This document shows, piece by piece, positions 25,302-33,072 of a stretch of 64,000 nucleotides of DNA; the stretch's first letter is position 1, and each line of letters opens with the position of its first letter. The notes under the pieces were generated by a model. The model was not told the origin of the DNA and did no database searches. It worked only from the letters and a program-made list of their open reading frames with translations. The position numbers and the translations under genes are program-made. The stretch is from an uncultured Acetatifactor sp. (GTDB taxonomy: Bacteria; Bacillota; Clostridia; Lachnospirales; Lachnospiraceae): positions 1 through 64,000 of the forward strand of contig CAJTOJ010000008.1 in NCBI GenBank assembly GCA_910577665.1, in the 5' to 3' direction.

Positions 25302-28118
25302 TTACCTTACGATCTGCAGCAAAGTATCTGCCATTCCCACATTATAGCCTGCGTCTGAATAGACACATATTGCATGATCCTCCAGCACTACAGCCAGAGG
25401 CAGCTTCCCAGGATTCCTTCCCACCTGGCGGGCAAACTGCCGGTACTTCTCCCCGAAGTCGCCAAACAACATCCTGATCCGTGGCAGTCCCTGGCAGGTC
25501 CGGCACAGCGTCACATCTTCCCTGTACCCGGATCTTGTAGGTACCACAAAATAGATGGGACCTGGAATCTTCCCATAGGACTCTCTCTTCTCATACAACT
25601 CATTCAGGATGTGCTGCGAAGGCTCTCTGGACAGATCCAGCCACAGGAGCAGTGCCCGCTTTCCCTCTGCCAGGGAGGCAATCTGCACCTGTCTTCCTTC
25701 CCCGTCTGTCAGCGCGAAATCCTCCACCGGCATCCGTTCCAGTATATCCTCCGCCGAGATCCTGTGCATGGAAAGTGTTATGTCCTTCTTCTCCCCGCCT
25801 TCCAACGCAAAGTCATACAGTCTCACATGCTGGCTGCCGTTTGGCAGACGGTTGGTTGTGACAATGCGGTAGATCCCTGTCTCCAGAGACACTTCCAGGC
25901 AGTCTTCTGTATCTTCCATACCATTTTCCCTGGATCTGCCCGGATGCATTGCCCCTAGAAACAGCGGTTCAAAATGTCCCCTCTGAAACCGGCACAGGGA
26001 ATAGTGCTTCCAGTCTGTTATCTTCAAGTTCTCCCCTGTCCGCAATATCAAGGTTCCACTTAGTGTGTGAGTATCTTCCTCTGTCCCTTCTTCCTGTGCC
26101 ACCGTCACAAATCCGTCCTTGGCGTAGTACTCCAGCGCCCTGGCCAGACCACCGATCCGGGCCGGGATCCCCACTGCCCGCAACAGATTCACACACAGCA
26201 CTTTCCGGGAGAATGCACTGGCCATTCCCCCGGTGAGACAGCCCAGGGAAGATGTGACCAGATTGGCATATTCCTCTTCAGGATAGGTCTTCACCAGCTT
26301 TCCCAGGATTGCTGTCACACATCCAGGATCCCGCCGGAGGGCCTGCCTGGTATCCTCCTTCAGGCAGTCCCGCAATGCCCTTCTATGCGCCCTAGCCCGC
26401 TCGAATCCCATGCAGGGATTTAAAAGAGCCTCAAAGAAAACCTTCTCCGGCACACTGCCTGCATAGGGTGCCGCGCAGATACTACAGTCGGCCAGCACTT
26501 CCGCCTTGATATCCCAATACTCATTGGCAGAAAGCACCTCCAGGACTTTCCGTTTCCATGTTTCCCTGCCATACTGCTGTTCCAGGGGCATGGTCTGCCC
26601 TGCAAAATCCCATTCCAGGAAGCGGACGATCTCTCCCATATTGCCTTTGGCCTGCTGTAAGATTTCCCGGATCTTCTCCCTGTCTGTCCCTGCAAACCGC
26701 ATCAGGACACGATCCGCCTCCCGCTCCTGGTAAAAGCCTTCTGCACGCTTCTGCCGCAATCCCGCTGTCTGCAATGCCCTGGCTGCTTCTTTAGCTGCCT
26801 GCTCCTGTGTCTTCGTCTCATCCCGCACAGCTTCCCTGGGGGCAAGCAGACTCATCTTCCGCCATTCTCCCAGGTGGGACAGTCTCTCTTTTAGAACCAC
26901 CGTGCACGTCACAGCTTCTTTTGTACCGGCCAGTTCGGCCATCGTTTCACCGTAACATCCCTTTTGGGATGCACACACCAGCAGACTTCCATATCCCGTA
27001 TCCAGTCTGACCACACCACAGTCTTCTTCAGGGTCTGTGCCGGTAGTCAGCATGGCGCAGGTACGAAAGCTTCCATAGTTCAGCAGGCAGAATTCCACCT
27101 TTGCCCCGGGAACGGGCCTTCCCTGTTCATCCACCACACGGACAGTCAGACACGTGGAAGGAGCATACTGGCCCATATGGTTCAGTGCCACAGACAGATC
27201 GTTATGCCCTACCACCGGCTCTATGGGAGCATCCTTCCCAAACCACCTGGAGGAGACCAGCATGGCCCTGGAACATGGTCCTGCAAACCATCCCTCATTG
27301 AGGCGAGGTTCCGGCTCGCATCCTCCTGTGAAATACCACTTTCCGTCACACCAGGCTTCAATCCAGGCATGGTTGTCATCACAATGTGCCCACCAGGGCG
27401 CATACACTTCCCTGGCCGGAATCCCGATGCTGCGCAGGGCGGTCGCCGCAAAAGGGGCTTCCTCGCCGCAGCGTCCGGCAGCAGTCCCATACATGGTCAA
27501 AGGATTCTGGGTCCGCAGATACGTACTCTGATAGGTTGCATGCTCCCCACACCAGTAATTGGCCTCCACTGCTGCATCATACATTTCCATGCCTGCGGTG
27601 CGCTGTCGCAGCTGTTCATAGAAGAATCTGCGGGTATCTGCCAGATCTTCATTGTGTACCCTGTGATGCAGCACATAATTGGCAAACACTTTCTCTGGCA
27701 CCCTCCCGGCATATGGTCCTTCGTTCCACAGGAACACACCATGCTTTGCGTAAGCCAGGAATAAAGCAGCCGGATAATCCAGCATATCACTTAAGGGGCT
27801 GGCACTATACAGAAACCACAGTGCCTCCCTTTCCTCCTGGGTACACTGCTGCAAGGTCTCCTTGATTTCTTCCTGTTTCTGTCTAAGCAGCGCCACACTA
27901 CAGACATACAGTTCCTTCCCTGGAACTGTATGTCTGGAAGATACCCCTTCTGAGAATGTGCCTTCCGGATCTGTCCTTCCTGTGGATGCCTTCCTCTCAG
28001 GCCTCTCCCCTGAAGAGAACTCTCCTGCCTCCTGCAGCTCCTTTTGTCTATGCTGCAGCAGAGCCATCCGCTCCTCAAAATAGCCCTGGATCTCCTGGCT
28101 ATATGCTCTTGAAAACAT
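25302..28118 (-). CDS. Large transglutaminase-superfamily protein A
   Basis: A 938-residue cytoplasmic-looking protein with no signal peptide. Residues ~150-300 hold a transglutaminase-type core: GRCGEE (Cys 217), CDDNHAWIEAW (His 250) and then GGCEPE near 265-270, where the usual acidic triad member would be expected. Beyond it are an Ig-like segment (VRVVDEQGRPVPGAKVEF, ~325-345), repeated helical regions and a C-terminal thioredoxin-fold-like part without a CxxC. It is about as long as and clearly homologous to the product of 52608-55508. It starts 1 bp after the GH33 stop, so it belongs to the glycan operon. It may be a protease, amidase or peptide:N-glycanase-like enzyme acting on imported glycopeptides; the reaction is unproven. 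Confidence 0.85.
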   Translation of the reverse strand: MFSRAYSQEIQGYFEERMALLQHRQKELQEAGEFSSGERPERKASTGRTDPEGTFSEGVSSRHTVPGKELYVCSVALLRQKQEEIKETLQQCTQEEREALWFLYSASPLSDMLDYPAALFLAYAKHGVFLWNEGPYAGRVPEKVFANYVLHHRVHNEDLADTRRFFYEQLRQRTAGMEMYDAAVEANYWCGEHATYQSTYLRTQNPLTMYGTAAGRCGEEAPFAATALRSIGIPAREVYAPWWAHCDDNHAWIEAWCDGKWYFTGGCEPEPRLNEGWFAGPCSRAMLVSSRWFGKDAPIEPVVGHNDLSVALNHMGQYAPSTCLTVRVVDEQGRPVPGAKVEFCLLNYGSFRTCAMLTTGTDPEEDCGVVRLDTGYGSLLVCASQKGCYGETMAELAGTKEAVTCTVVLKERLSHLGEWRKMSLLAPREAVRDETKTQEQAAKEAARALQTAGLRQKRAEGFYQEREADRVLMRFAGTDREKIREILQQAKGNMGEIVRFLEWDFAGQTMPLEQQYGRETWKRKVLEVLSANEYWDIKAEVLADCSICAAPYAGSVPEKVFFEALLNPCMGFERARAHRRALRDCLKEDTRQALRRDPGCVTAILGKLVKTYPEEEYANLVTSSLGCLTGGMASAFSRKVLCVNLLRAVGIPARIGGLARALEYYAKDGFVTVAQEEGTEEDTHTLSGTLILRTGENLKITDWKHYSLCRFQRGHFEPLFLGAMHPGRSRENGMEDTEDCLEVSLETGIYRIVTTNRLPNGSQHVRLYDFALEGGEKKDITLSMHRISAEDILERMPVEDFALTDGEGRQVQIASLAEGKRALLLWLDLSREPSQHILNELYEKRESYGKIPGPIYFVVPTRSGYREDVTLCRTCQGLPRIRMLFGDFGEKYRQFARQVGRNPGKLPLAVVLEDHAICVYSDAGYNVGMADTLLQIVR

Positions 28119-28119
28119 C

Positions 28120-29574
28120 TTATGCCTCCATCAACTCTTCCATATTATATACTTCCAGCCGCATGGCGTATTCCTCATACTCATACAGCAGACCGATACG
28201 GCCATCCGCAAGCTCCGTGAGACAGCTGTAGTAATAGGGGGCCTGGTTCACCTGGTAATGGTATTTCCAGTCCACCTTGCCTTCCGTCTCCACATAGAAT
28301 CCCACAGCTATGATCCCATTGACCCTGTGGTACAGTTCCCCATCTCCTCCCGGATAACTGGCCAGCAGGACTACTTTTCCATCCAGTTTCCTGGAATACC
28401 GGATCACGGATACCATACAGTTCCCGCAATAGGGAAGCTGCTCTTCCATATGATACGGCCCCCAGGTCTCCCCACCGTCTGTACTCTCGGTATAGCCGAT
28501 CCGGTCTACCTGGTTCCTGGAATACATCCGGAGTATCCCTCCTGGCAGCTCCACTACCTGGGATTCCGAGGACTTGATGATCTCCCCGTTCTTACGGGTT
28601 CCGGTCTGGTCTGCATACCCGCTGCGCTTCCAGGTCTGGCCCTGGTCCTCCGAATAGATCACACTGGCATACTCCACACCGCGGTGGTTATCGTAGATGG
28701 GGAAGATCATCCGCTCCCTGGATGTCCCCGTTCCCTCTCCTCCAGGCACATAAGAAAGCCCCCTGCCAGGGCAGATCCCCACAAACCCTCCCTGAGAGAA
28801 GGATTCACTGATCAGACGGAACTTACTCCAGGTTCTGCCATCGTCCCGGCTGATGCTGCACACAATATGAAATGTGGGATATGCCTTCAAAGGAGCTGCC
28901 GCGAAGAACACATTCCCGTGAATCAGATGGTCTGTGCGCCTGCCTTCCCCGTCCAGCTGGGGGATCATCACCTTCTCTATCCCGTCTGTGCCCTGTCTGT
29001 ACAGGTACATCTGCTCATCCACCAGATATCCCTCATAGGGCACATGATCCCGGATCCCCAGTACTGGTGCATATCCGTTCCCGTCAGACTCTCCCACATA
29101 ATAAGGATACGTGTCTTCATTCAGGTCAACCCTCTCCCCACATGTCTCATCCTGGAAAGCCTTCAGGGCCAGTCTGCCGTTGGCATGTCTGCCACTCTCC
29201 CTGCCGCAGACTATGCCACCTCCTGCAAAAGTCCCCACATAGGCCGGGGTCAGATCCGCCAGCAGATATAAGATCCCCTCTCTGTCACATCCTATGGCCG
29301 GATCAATGAATCCGGCACTGAAGATACATCTCTCAGAGCCATCCACCACATCCTCAAAGTGATGGACAAACTGCCGCTCCCAGGTAAGGCCATTGTCCGT
29401 AGACCTTGCCACCATGGTCTCCAGATTCCCCGCAGTATCCTGCCCATGCGCCCACCTGGCGTCACTGGCTGCCACCAGTGTCCCTGCCTTTGTGGTGAGT
29501 ATGGCCGGAATCCGGCACCTGTCACTTCCCAGACATCCCTTTGGAAACGGGTTGGTAATTCCTCTCTCTCCCAT
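28120..29574 (-). CDS. Exo-alpha-sialidase, GH33-type
   Basis: Sialidases release terminal sialic acid from host glycans. This ~484-residue protein has the N-terminal RIP motif (RCRIPAI, near residue 20) and four Asp-boxes: STDNGLTW, SRDDGRTW, SEDQGQTW and STDGGETW, plus further propeller strands. There is no signal peptide, so it probably acts on imported sialylated oligosaccharides. The ATG at 29574 follows AAAGGAG by 8 nt; a 20-residue upstream extension is unlikely. It lies downstream of GH130 beyond an attenuator-like hairpin and immediately before transglutaminase-fold protein A. Confidence 0.88.
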   Translation of the reverse strand: MGERGITNPFPKGCLGSDRCRIPAILTTKAGTLVAASDARWAHGQDTAGNLETMVARSTDNGLTWERQFVHHFEDVVDGSERCIFSAGFIDPAIGCDREGILYLLADLTPAYVGTFAGGGIVCGRESGRHANGRLALKAFQDETCGERVDLNEDTYPYYVGESDGNGYAPVLGIRDHVPYEGYLVDEQMYLYRQGTDGIEKVMIPQLDGEGRRTDHLIHGNVFFAAAPLKAYPTFHIVCSISRDDGRTWSKFRLISESFSQGGFVGICPGRGLSYVPGGEGTGTSRERMIFPIYDNHRGVEYASVIYSEDQGQTWKRSGYADQTGTRKNGEIIKSSESQVVELPGGILRMYSRNQVDRIGYTESTDGGETWGPYHMEEQLPYCGNCMVSVIRYSRKLDGKVVLLASYPGGDGELYHRVNGIIAVGFYVETEGKVDWKYHYQVNQAPYYYSCLTELADGRIGLLYEYEEYAMRLEVYNMEELMEA

Positions 29575-29615
29575 CACACAATCTCCTTTCCAGATAAGGT
29601 CTTCTGACCTTCTGC

Positions 29616-29688
29616 AAAAAACCAGCCTGGACAAAGCGCCGTATGGTATTTGCTTCCTAAGCGTACTTGCACTTTTGTCCTGGCTGGT
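29616..29688 (-). terminator. Long stem-loop with U-run between GH130 and GH33
   Basis: Minus-strand arms at 29674-29688 and 29621-29635 match at 14 of 15 positions around a ~38-nt loop, and the second arm runs straight into TTTTTT. It looks like a rho-independent terminator or attenuator in the intergenic leader of the sialidase gene. It would reduce expression of GH33 and the transglutaminase-fold gene relative to GH130. Confidence 0.65.
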
Positions 29689-29767
29689 CCATATCCTTCC
29701 TCTGATTGCTTTGCTTTATTTTTCTGCTTTTTCTTCTGTATGTAAAATTGACTGAACCGTAACCTTC

Positions 29768-30760
29768 TTACTCCAGAGGATACTTCTTCATCCAGTCCAT
29801 GAGAAGATCCACCGTAGTGAAAGCCAGCCCTGTCACGGTATCTGCACAGCCGTAATACAATGCGATCCGTCCTGTATCCGCATCTGCCAGAGCTGCACAA
29901 GGGAATACCACATTTGGCACGTCCCCTGTCATCTCATAGAGCTCTTCCGGTGCCAGGATATACATCCGGGAACGGCGCAGCACCTTCCAGGGTTGCTCTG
30001 GATCCAGCAGGGCACAGCCCATCCGGTATACATAGCCGCTACAGGTGCGCAATACACCATGATAGATCAGAAGCCATCCCTCATCGGTCTCAATGGGACA
30101 GGGACCAGGACCGATCTTCATGGACTGCCATGCGGACAGATCCCCTGGTACAGTACCCATCACAAAACGGTGCCGTCCCCAGAACTCCATATCCGGGCTC
30201 TGGCTTAAGAAAATATCCCCAAAAGGCGTATGTCCTGTATCACTGGGCCTGGACAGCATCATATAACGTCCGTCTATCTTCCTGGGGAAGAGCACCCCGT
30301 TCCGGTTATAGGGAAGGAATGCATTCTCCAGCTGGTGGAATATCTTGAAATCCGTGGTGTACGCCACTCCGATGGTAGGGCCATGGTACCCATTGCACCA
30401 GGTGATATAATAGCGGTCTTCTATTTTGACAACCCTGGGATCATAGCGGTACTCCCGCTTCGTAACCTCCGGATCCTCCCCTTCAAACGTGATGGGTTCA
30501 TGGTTGATCTCCCAGTGAAGGGCATCCTTGCTGAAACCAGCAAATATATCCATACTTACAGACAGGCTATCGCAGCGGAACACCCCTGCATATCCGTCCC
30601 CAAAGGGTACCACTGCACTGTTGAAGATACTGTTTGCAATGGGAATGTCATGTCTCCCGATAATAGGGTTGTCTGTGTAGCGCCATACCGGCTTATCTGA
30701 CCCTGCCGGCCGCTCCTGCCAGGGCATCCCCGGCAGGGAAGAACCAATGATTTTGCTCAT
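29768..30760 (-). CDS. GH130 beta-mannoside phosphorylase family protein
   Basis: GH130 enzymes phosphorolyse beta-mannosides, for example mannosyl-1,4-GlcNAc from the N-glycan core or mannobiose, giving mannose-1-phosphate. The 330-residue five-bladed propeller shows NPIIGRHDIP, NSAVVPFGDGY, RYDPRVVKIEDRYYITW (catalytic Asp region), GPGPCPIETDEGWLLIYHG and NVVFPCAAL near the end. No signal peptide. The start follows AAGGAGG. Beside sialidase, fucosidase and hexosaminidase genes, an N-glycan-derived substrate such as Man-GlcNAc is most plausible, but the subfamily cannot be fixed from the sequence alone. Confidence 0.9.
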   Translation of the reverse strand: MSKIIGSSLPGMPWQERPAGSDKPVWRYTDNPIIGRHDIPIANSIFNSAVVPFGDGYAGVFRCDSLSVSMDIFAGFSKDALHWEINHEPITFEGEDPEVTKREYRYDPRVVKIEDRYYITWCNGYHGPTIGVAYTTDFKIFHQLENAFLPYNRNGVLFPRKIDGRYMMLSRPSDTGHTPFGDIFLSQSPDMEFWGRHRFVMGTVPGDLSAWQSMKIGPGPCPIETDEGWLLIYHGVLRTCSGYVYRMGCALLDPEQPWKVLRRSRMYILAPEELYEMTGDVPNVVFPCAALADADTGRIALYYGCADTVTGLAFTTVDLLMDWMKKYPLE

Positions 30761-30812
30761 ACTGCCTCCTTATTCTCAACTCTTGTTTCTGACCTGTCTT
30801 TTTCTTATCTGC

Positions 30813-30841
30813 AATATAGCACACCCCCCAGGAATCCGCAA
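30813..30841 (-). promoter_or_regulatory. Possible internal promoter for GH130
   Basis: On the minus strand TTGCGG (30836-30841) and TATATT (30813-30818) are 17 bp apart, about 50 bp before the GH130 start. It would allow the enzyme genes to be expressed apart from the transporter genes. Confidence 0.45.
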
Positions 30842-30918
30842 TGGATAAAACATCTAAACACATCCTCTGAAACTGTATCTCTCCTCCACAAAATGCCACA
30901 TGATTCCTGTATGGGGAA

Positions 30919-30946
30919 GGCGGCGCCGGGTAACCCCGGTGCCGCC
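30919..30946 (-). other. GC-rich intercistronic hairpin
   Basis: The arms 30919-30930 and 30935-30946 form a 12-bp stem with one G-T/C-A position around a 4-nt loop. There is no U-run on either side, so it is more like an RNA-stabilising or processing hairpin between the transporter genes and the glycosidase genes than a classic terminator. The rest of the gap 30761-31045 contains the promoter and repeat listed here. Confidence 0.55.
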
Positions 30947-30974
30947 CCTCCAGAAAAAATTTCATATTGTGTAC

Positions 30975-31075
30975 ATCAATCTCCACCTAACCCGCTTCGG
31001 GCGGCTCAAGGGCGCCGCAGGTTCCCGGCGGTTCACGCTACCTAATCAATCTCCGCCTAATCCGCTTCGGGCGGC
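30975..31075. repeat. 31-bp direct repeat: duplicated 3' end of the permease gene
   Basis: The 31-bp stretch at 31045-31075, which encodes the last residues and stop of the permease gene, recurs at 30975-31005 with 29 of 31 matches. In the permease frame both differences are silent third-position changes. The downstream copy therefore looks like the remaining tail of a former second gene copy. Confidence 0.6.
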
Positions 31076-32116
31076 GCCCTGCACGAATCTCTTCTGTACG
31101 AAGGCGTACATGATCAGCAGGGGCACTACCACCAGCAGCGCACATGCTGAGATCACCGCCGTCTGTACGAAAGGATTGGTGGCATCAATCTGTGACAGCC
31201 ACACAGGGTTGGTCTTGGCTGCGGAATCAATGCCAAGACGCACATTGCCCTGCAGGGTGGTGTACTGGTAGGCCAACTGATGAATATTGGGATTCAGCAG
31301 GCTGGTATAGTAGGTGTCTGTGTAGTTCCACAGGAAACTGAGCACGGACACAGTCAGGATAGAGCCGGACATGCTGGGCACCACGATGCTAAAGAAAGTC
31401 CGAAGGAACCCTGCGCCGTCCACATGGGCTGCCTCCTCCACAGAGATGGGAAGCCCCCTGACGCCCTGGCGCATAAAGTAGATATACAGGCCGCTCTTCA
31501 CACCCATGCCTGTTCCTGCCAGGATAAACTGGGAAATGGGCTTGCCGATCATATTGATGCCGGCACCAGTGCCGTTGATCAGTCCGATCAGTCCAAAGAT
31601 ATCAAAGTTTCGGAATGCCGCATACTGGGCCAGCATCAAGGATTCGCTGGGAACCACGATGGTCAGCACCACGAAGAAAAACAGGATATTGCTGCCCTTG
31701 AACTTCAGCCTGGCAAAGGAGTAGGCCGCCAGCCCTGTGGAAAGCACCTGTAGCAAGGTAAGCACCGCAGTGGTAAACAGGGTGTATAGCAAACTGGGCC
31801 AGTAGTCCATCAAGCTCTTGGACAGAGACATTTGCAGGAAAATCCCCGACACCTTCTCCGGAATCCACTGGCTGGACTTATCTCCCAGCATGGACGGTGC
31901 CGTAAAGGCATCCTTGGCCAGATTCCACAGAGGGGTGATGACCACGAATCCCAGACAGATCAGTATCACATAGCGGAACACCATGGCCAGGATATGTTTC
32001 ACCTGCTTCTGGATGGCATACTTGGTCAGACGACCCTTCTTCAAGTCTACCCAGAAGCTGATACCGGCCATCTGCTCGGCCTTCTGCATTCTCTCTTTTC
32101 TGGTCAATTTAGTCAT
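31046..32116 (-). CDS. Carbohydrate ABC transporter permease (MalG-type), second pair
   Basis: A ~356-residue membrane protein with six predicted helices of the MalG type. The cytoplasmic EAA loop reads VEEAAHVDGAGFLRTFFSIVVPSM. The ATG at 32116 lies inside the end of the upstream permease gene (8-bp overlap) after AAGGGGGTG at 7 nt, so translation is probably coupled. It pairs with the product of 32109-33059. No ATPase gene is present; these importers usually share an MsmX-type ATPase (inference). The C-terminal tail is duplicated just downstream. Confidence 0.9.
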   Translation of the reverse strand: MTKLTRKERMQKAEQMAGISFWVDLKKGRLTKYAIQKQVKHILAMVFRYVILICLGFVVITPLWNLAKDAFTAPSMLGDKSSQWIPEKVSGIFLQMSLSKSLMDYWPSLLYTLFTTAVLTLLQVLSTGLAAYSFARLKFKGSNILFFFVVLTIVVPSESLMLAQYAAFRNFDIFGLIGLINGTGAGINMIGKPISQFILAGTGMGVKSGLYIYFMRQGVRGLPISVEEAAHVDGAGFLRTFFSIVVPSMSGSILTVSVLSFLWNYTDTYYTSLLNPNIHQLAYQYTTLQGNVRLGIDSAAKTNPVWLSQIDATNPFVQTAVISACALLVVVPLLIMYAFVQKRFVQGAARSGLGGD

Positions 32117-33059
32117 AGTAGAACACCCCCTTTGATACAATACCGCAGACCACTCCGATGGTGACCAGCGTTGCCGCAAAGTAGATGAAGCTCATTGCCG
32201 CGCCATAGCCGTAGTAAGCCTGGTTGCCGTTAAAGGTGATCTGTCTGATAAAGGTCGAAAATGCAATCTTCGTATCACCGTAGGTCACCTGTGCCTTGGC
32301 AAAAGATTCGGAAATGCTGTACACCAGGCATACCAGGATGGTAGGGGACACCATGGGCAGGGTAATTTTACAGAAGGTCTCAAACTGGGTACATCCTTCC
32401 ATCTTCGCCACCTCGTACAGGGTTGGGGAGATCGCCTGCAGCCCCGCCAGGAACAGCAGTACCTGCACGCCGCAGGTGGTCACCACCTTGAAGATATTCT
32501 CCACATATGTCACCAGCAATGTGGTCAATTCCTCCGGAATACCTGAATTGATGACCAGATCCTTCAGCCAGTCCATGTTCATCACGGCTTCCGATGTGGT
32601 CTCCACTACTGTCTTTACTTCCCTCAGGCTAAAGGTAGCCACACCTGTAGCCAGGATAATGGGAATCACGAACACCGCCCGGAAGAATCCCCTTCCCTTA
32701 TACTCCCCGTTCAGCAGCATGGCAATAAACAGGGCCAGGAAGATCTGGAAGGGCACTTCCTTCACCATATTGGTGAAGGCCTCTGCCAGCATCCTGTTAT
32801 AGTTGGGATTGACACCCAGGGCCCATTTGAAATTCTCGGCACCGATGAACGTACCGGTGAATTTGCCGTTTACCATCTCCATGTTGCACATGGAGTACCA
32901 CAGCATGTTCACCATGGGACGCAGGAAGAAGAAAATCAGTCCAATGAGCCAGGGAAGCAGAAAGATAAAGCCCCATAACGCCGTCTTCTTGGAGAAGTCC
33001 ATTCTCTTATACCACGAAAGAGCCGGCTTTTTTTCTGCCGTTTTTGTGTCTTTTTTCAT
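32109..33059 (-). CDS. Sugar ABC transporter permease (MalF-type), second pair
   Basis: A 316-residue membrane protein with an N-terminal basic segment and six helices. The EAA-type loop is YEVAKMEGCTQFETFCKITLPM. Helix-break residues and an FLLPWLIGLIFFFLRP first helix are typical of partner permeases of oligosaccharide importers. The start follows AAGGAGGAG. It lies 13 bp after the DUF5696 lipoprotein gene and overlaps the next permease by 8 bp. The substrate is inferred from the locus to be a host-glycan oligosaccharide. Confidence 0.9.
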   Translation of the reverse strand: MKKDTKTAEKKPALSWYKRMDFSKKTALWGFIFLLPWLIGLIFFFLRPMVNMLWYSMCNMEMVNGKFTGTFIGAENFKWALGVNPNYNRMLAEAFTNMVKEVPFQIFLALFIAMLLNGEYKGRGFFRAVFVIPIILATGVATFSLREVKTVVETTSEAVMNMDWLKDLVINSGIPEELTTLLVTYVENIFKVVTTCGVQVLLFLAGLQAISPTLYEVAKMEGCTQFETFCKITLPMVSPTILVCLVYSISESFAKAQVTYGDTKIAFSTFIRQITFNGNQAYYGYGAAMSFIYFAATLVTIGVVCGIVSKGVFYYD

Positions 33060-33072
33060 CTTAGCTCCTCCT

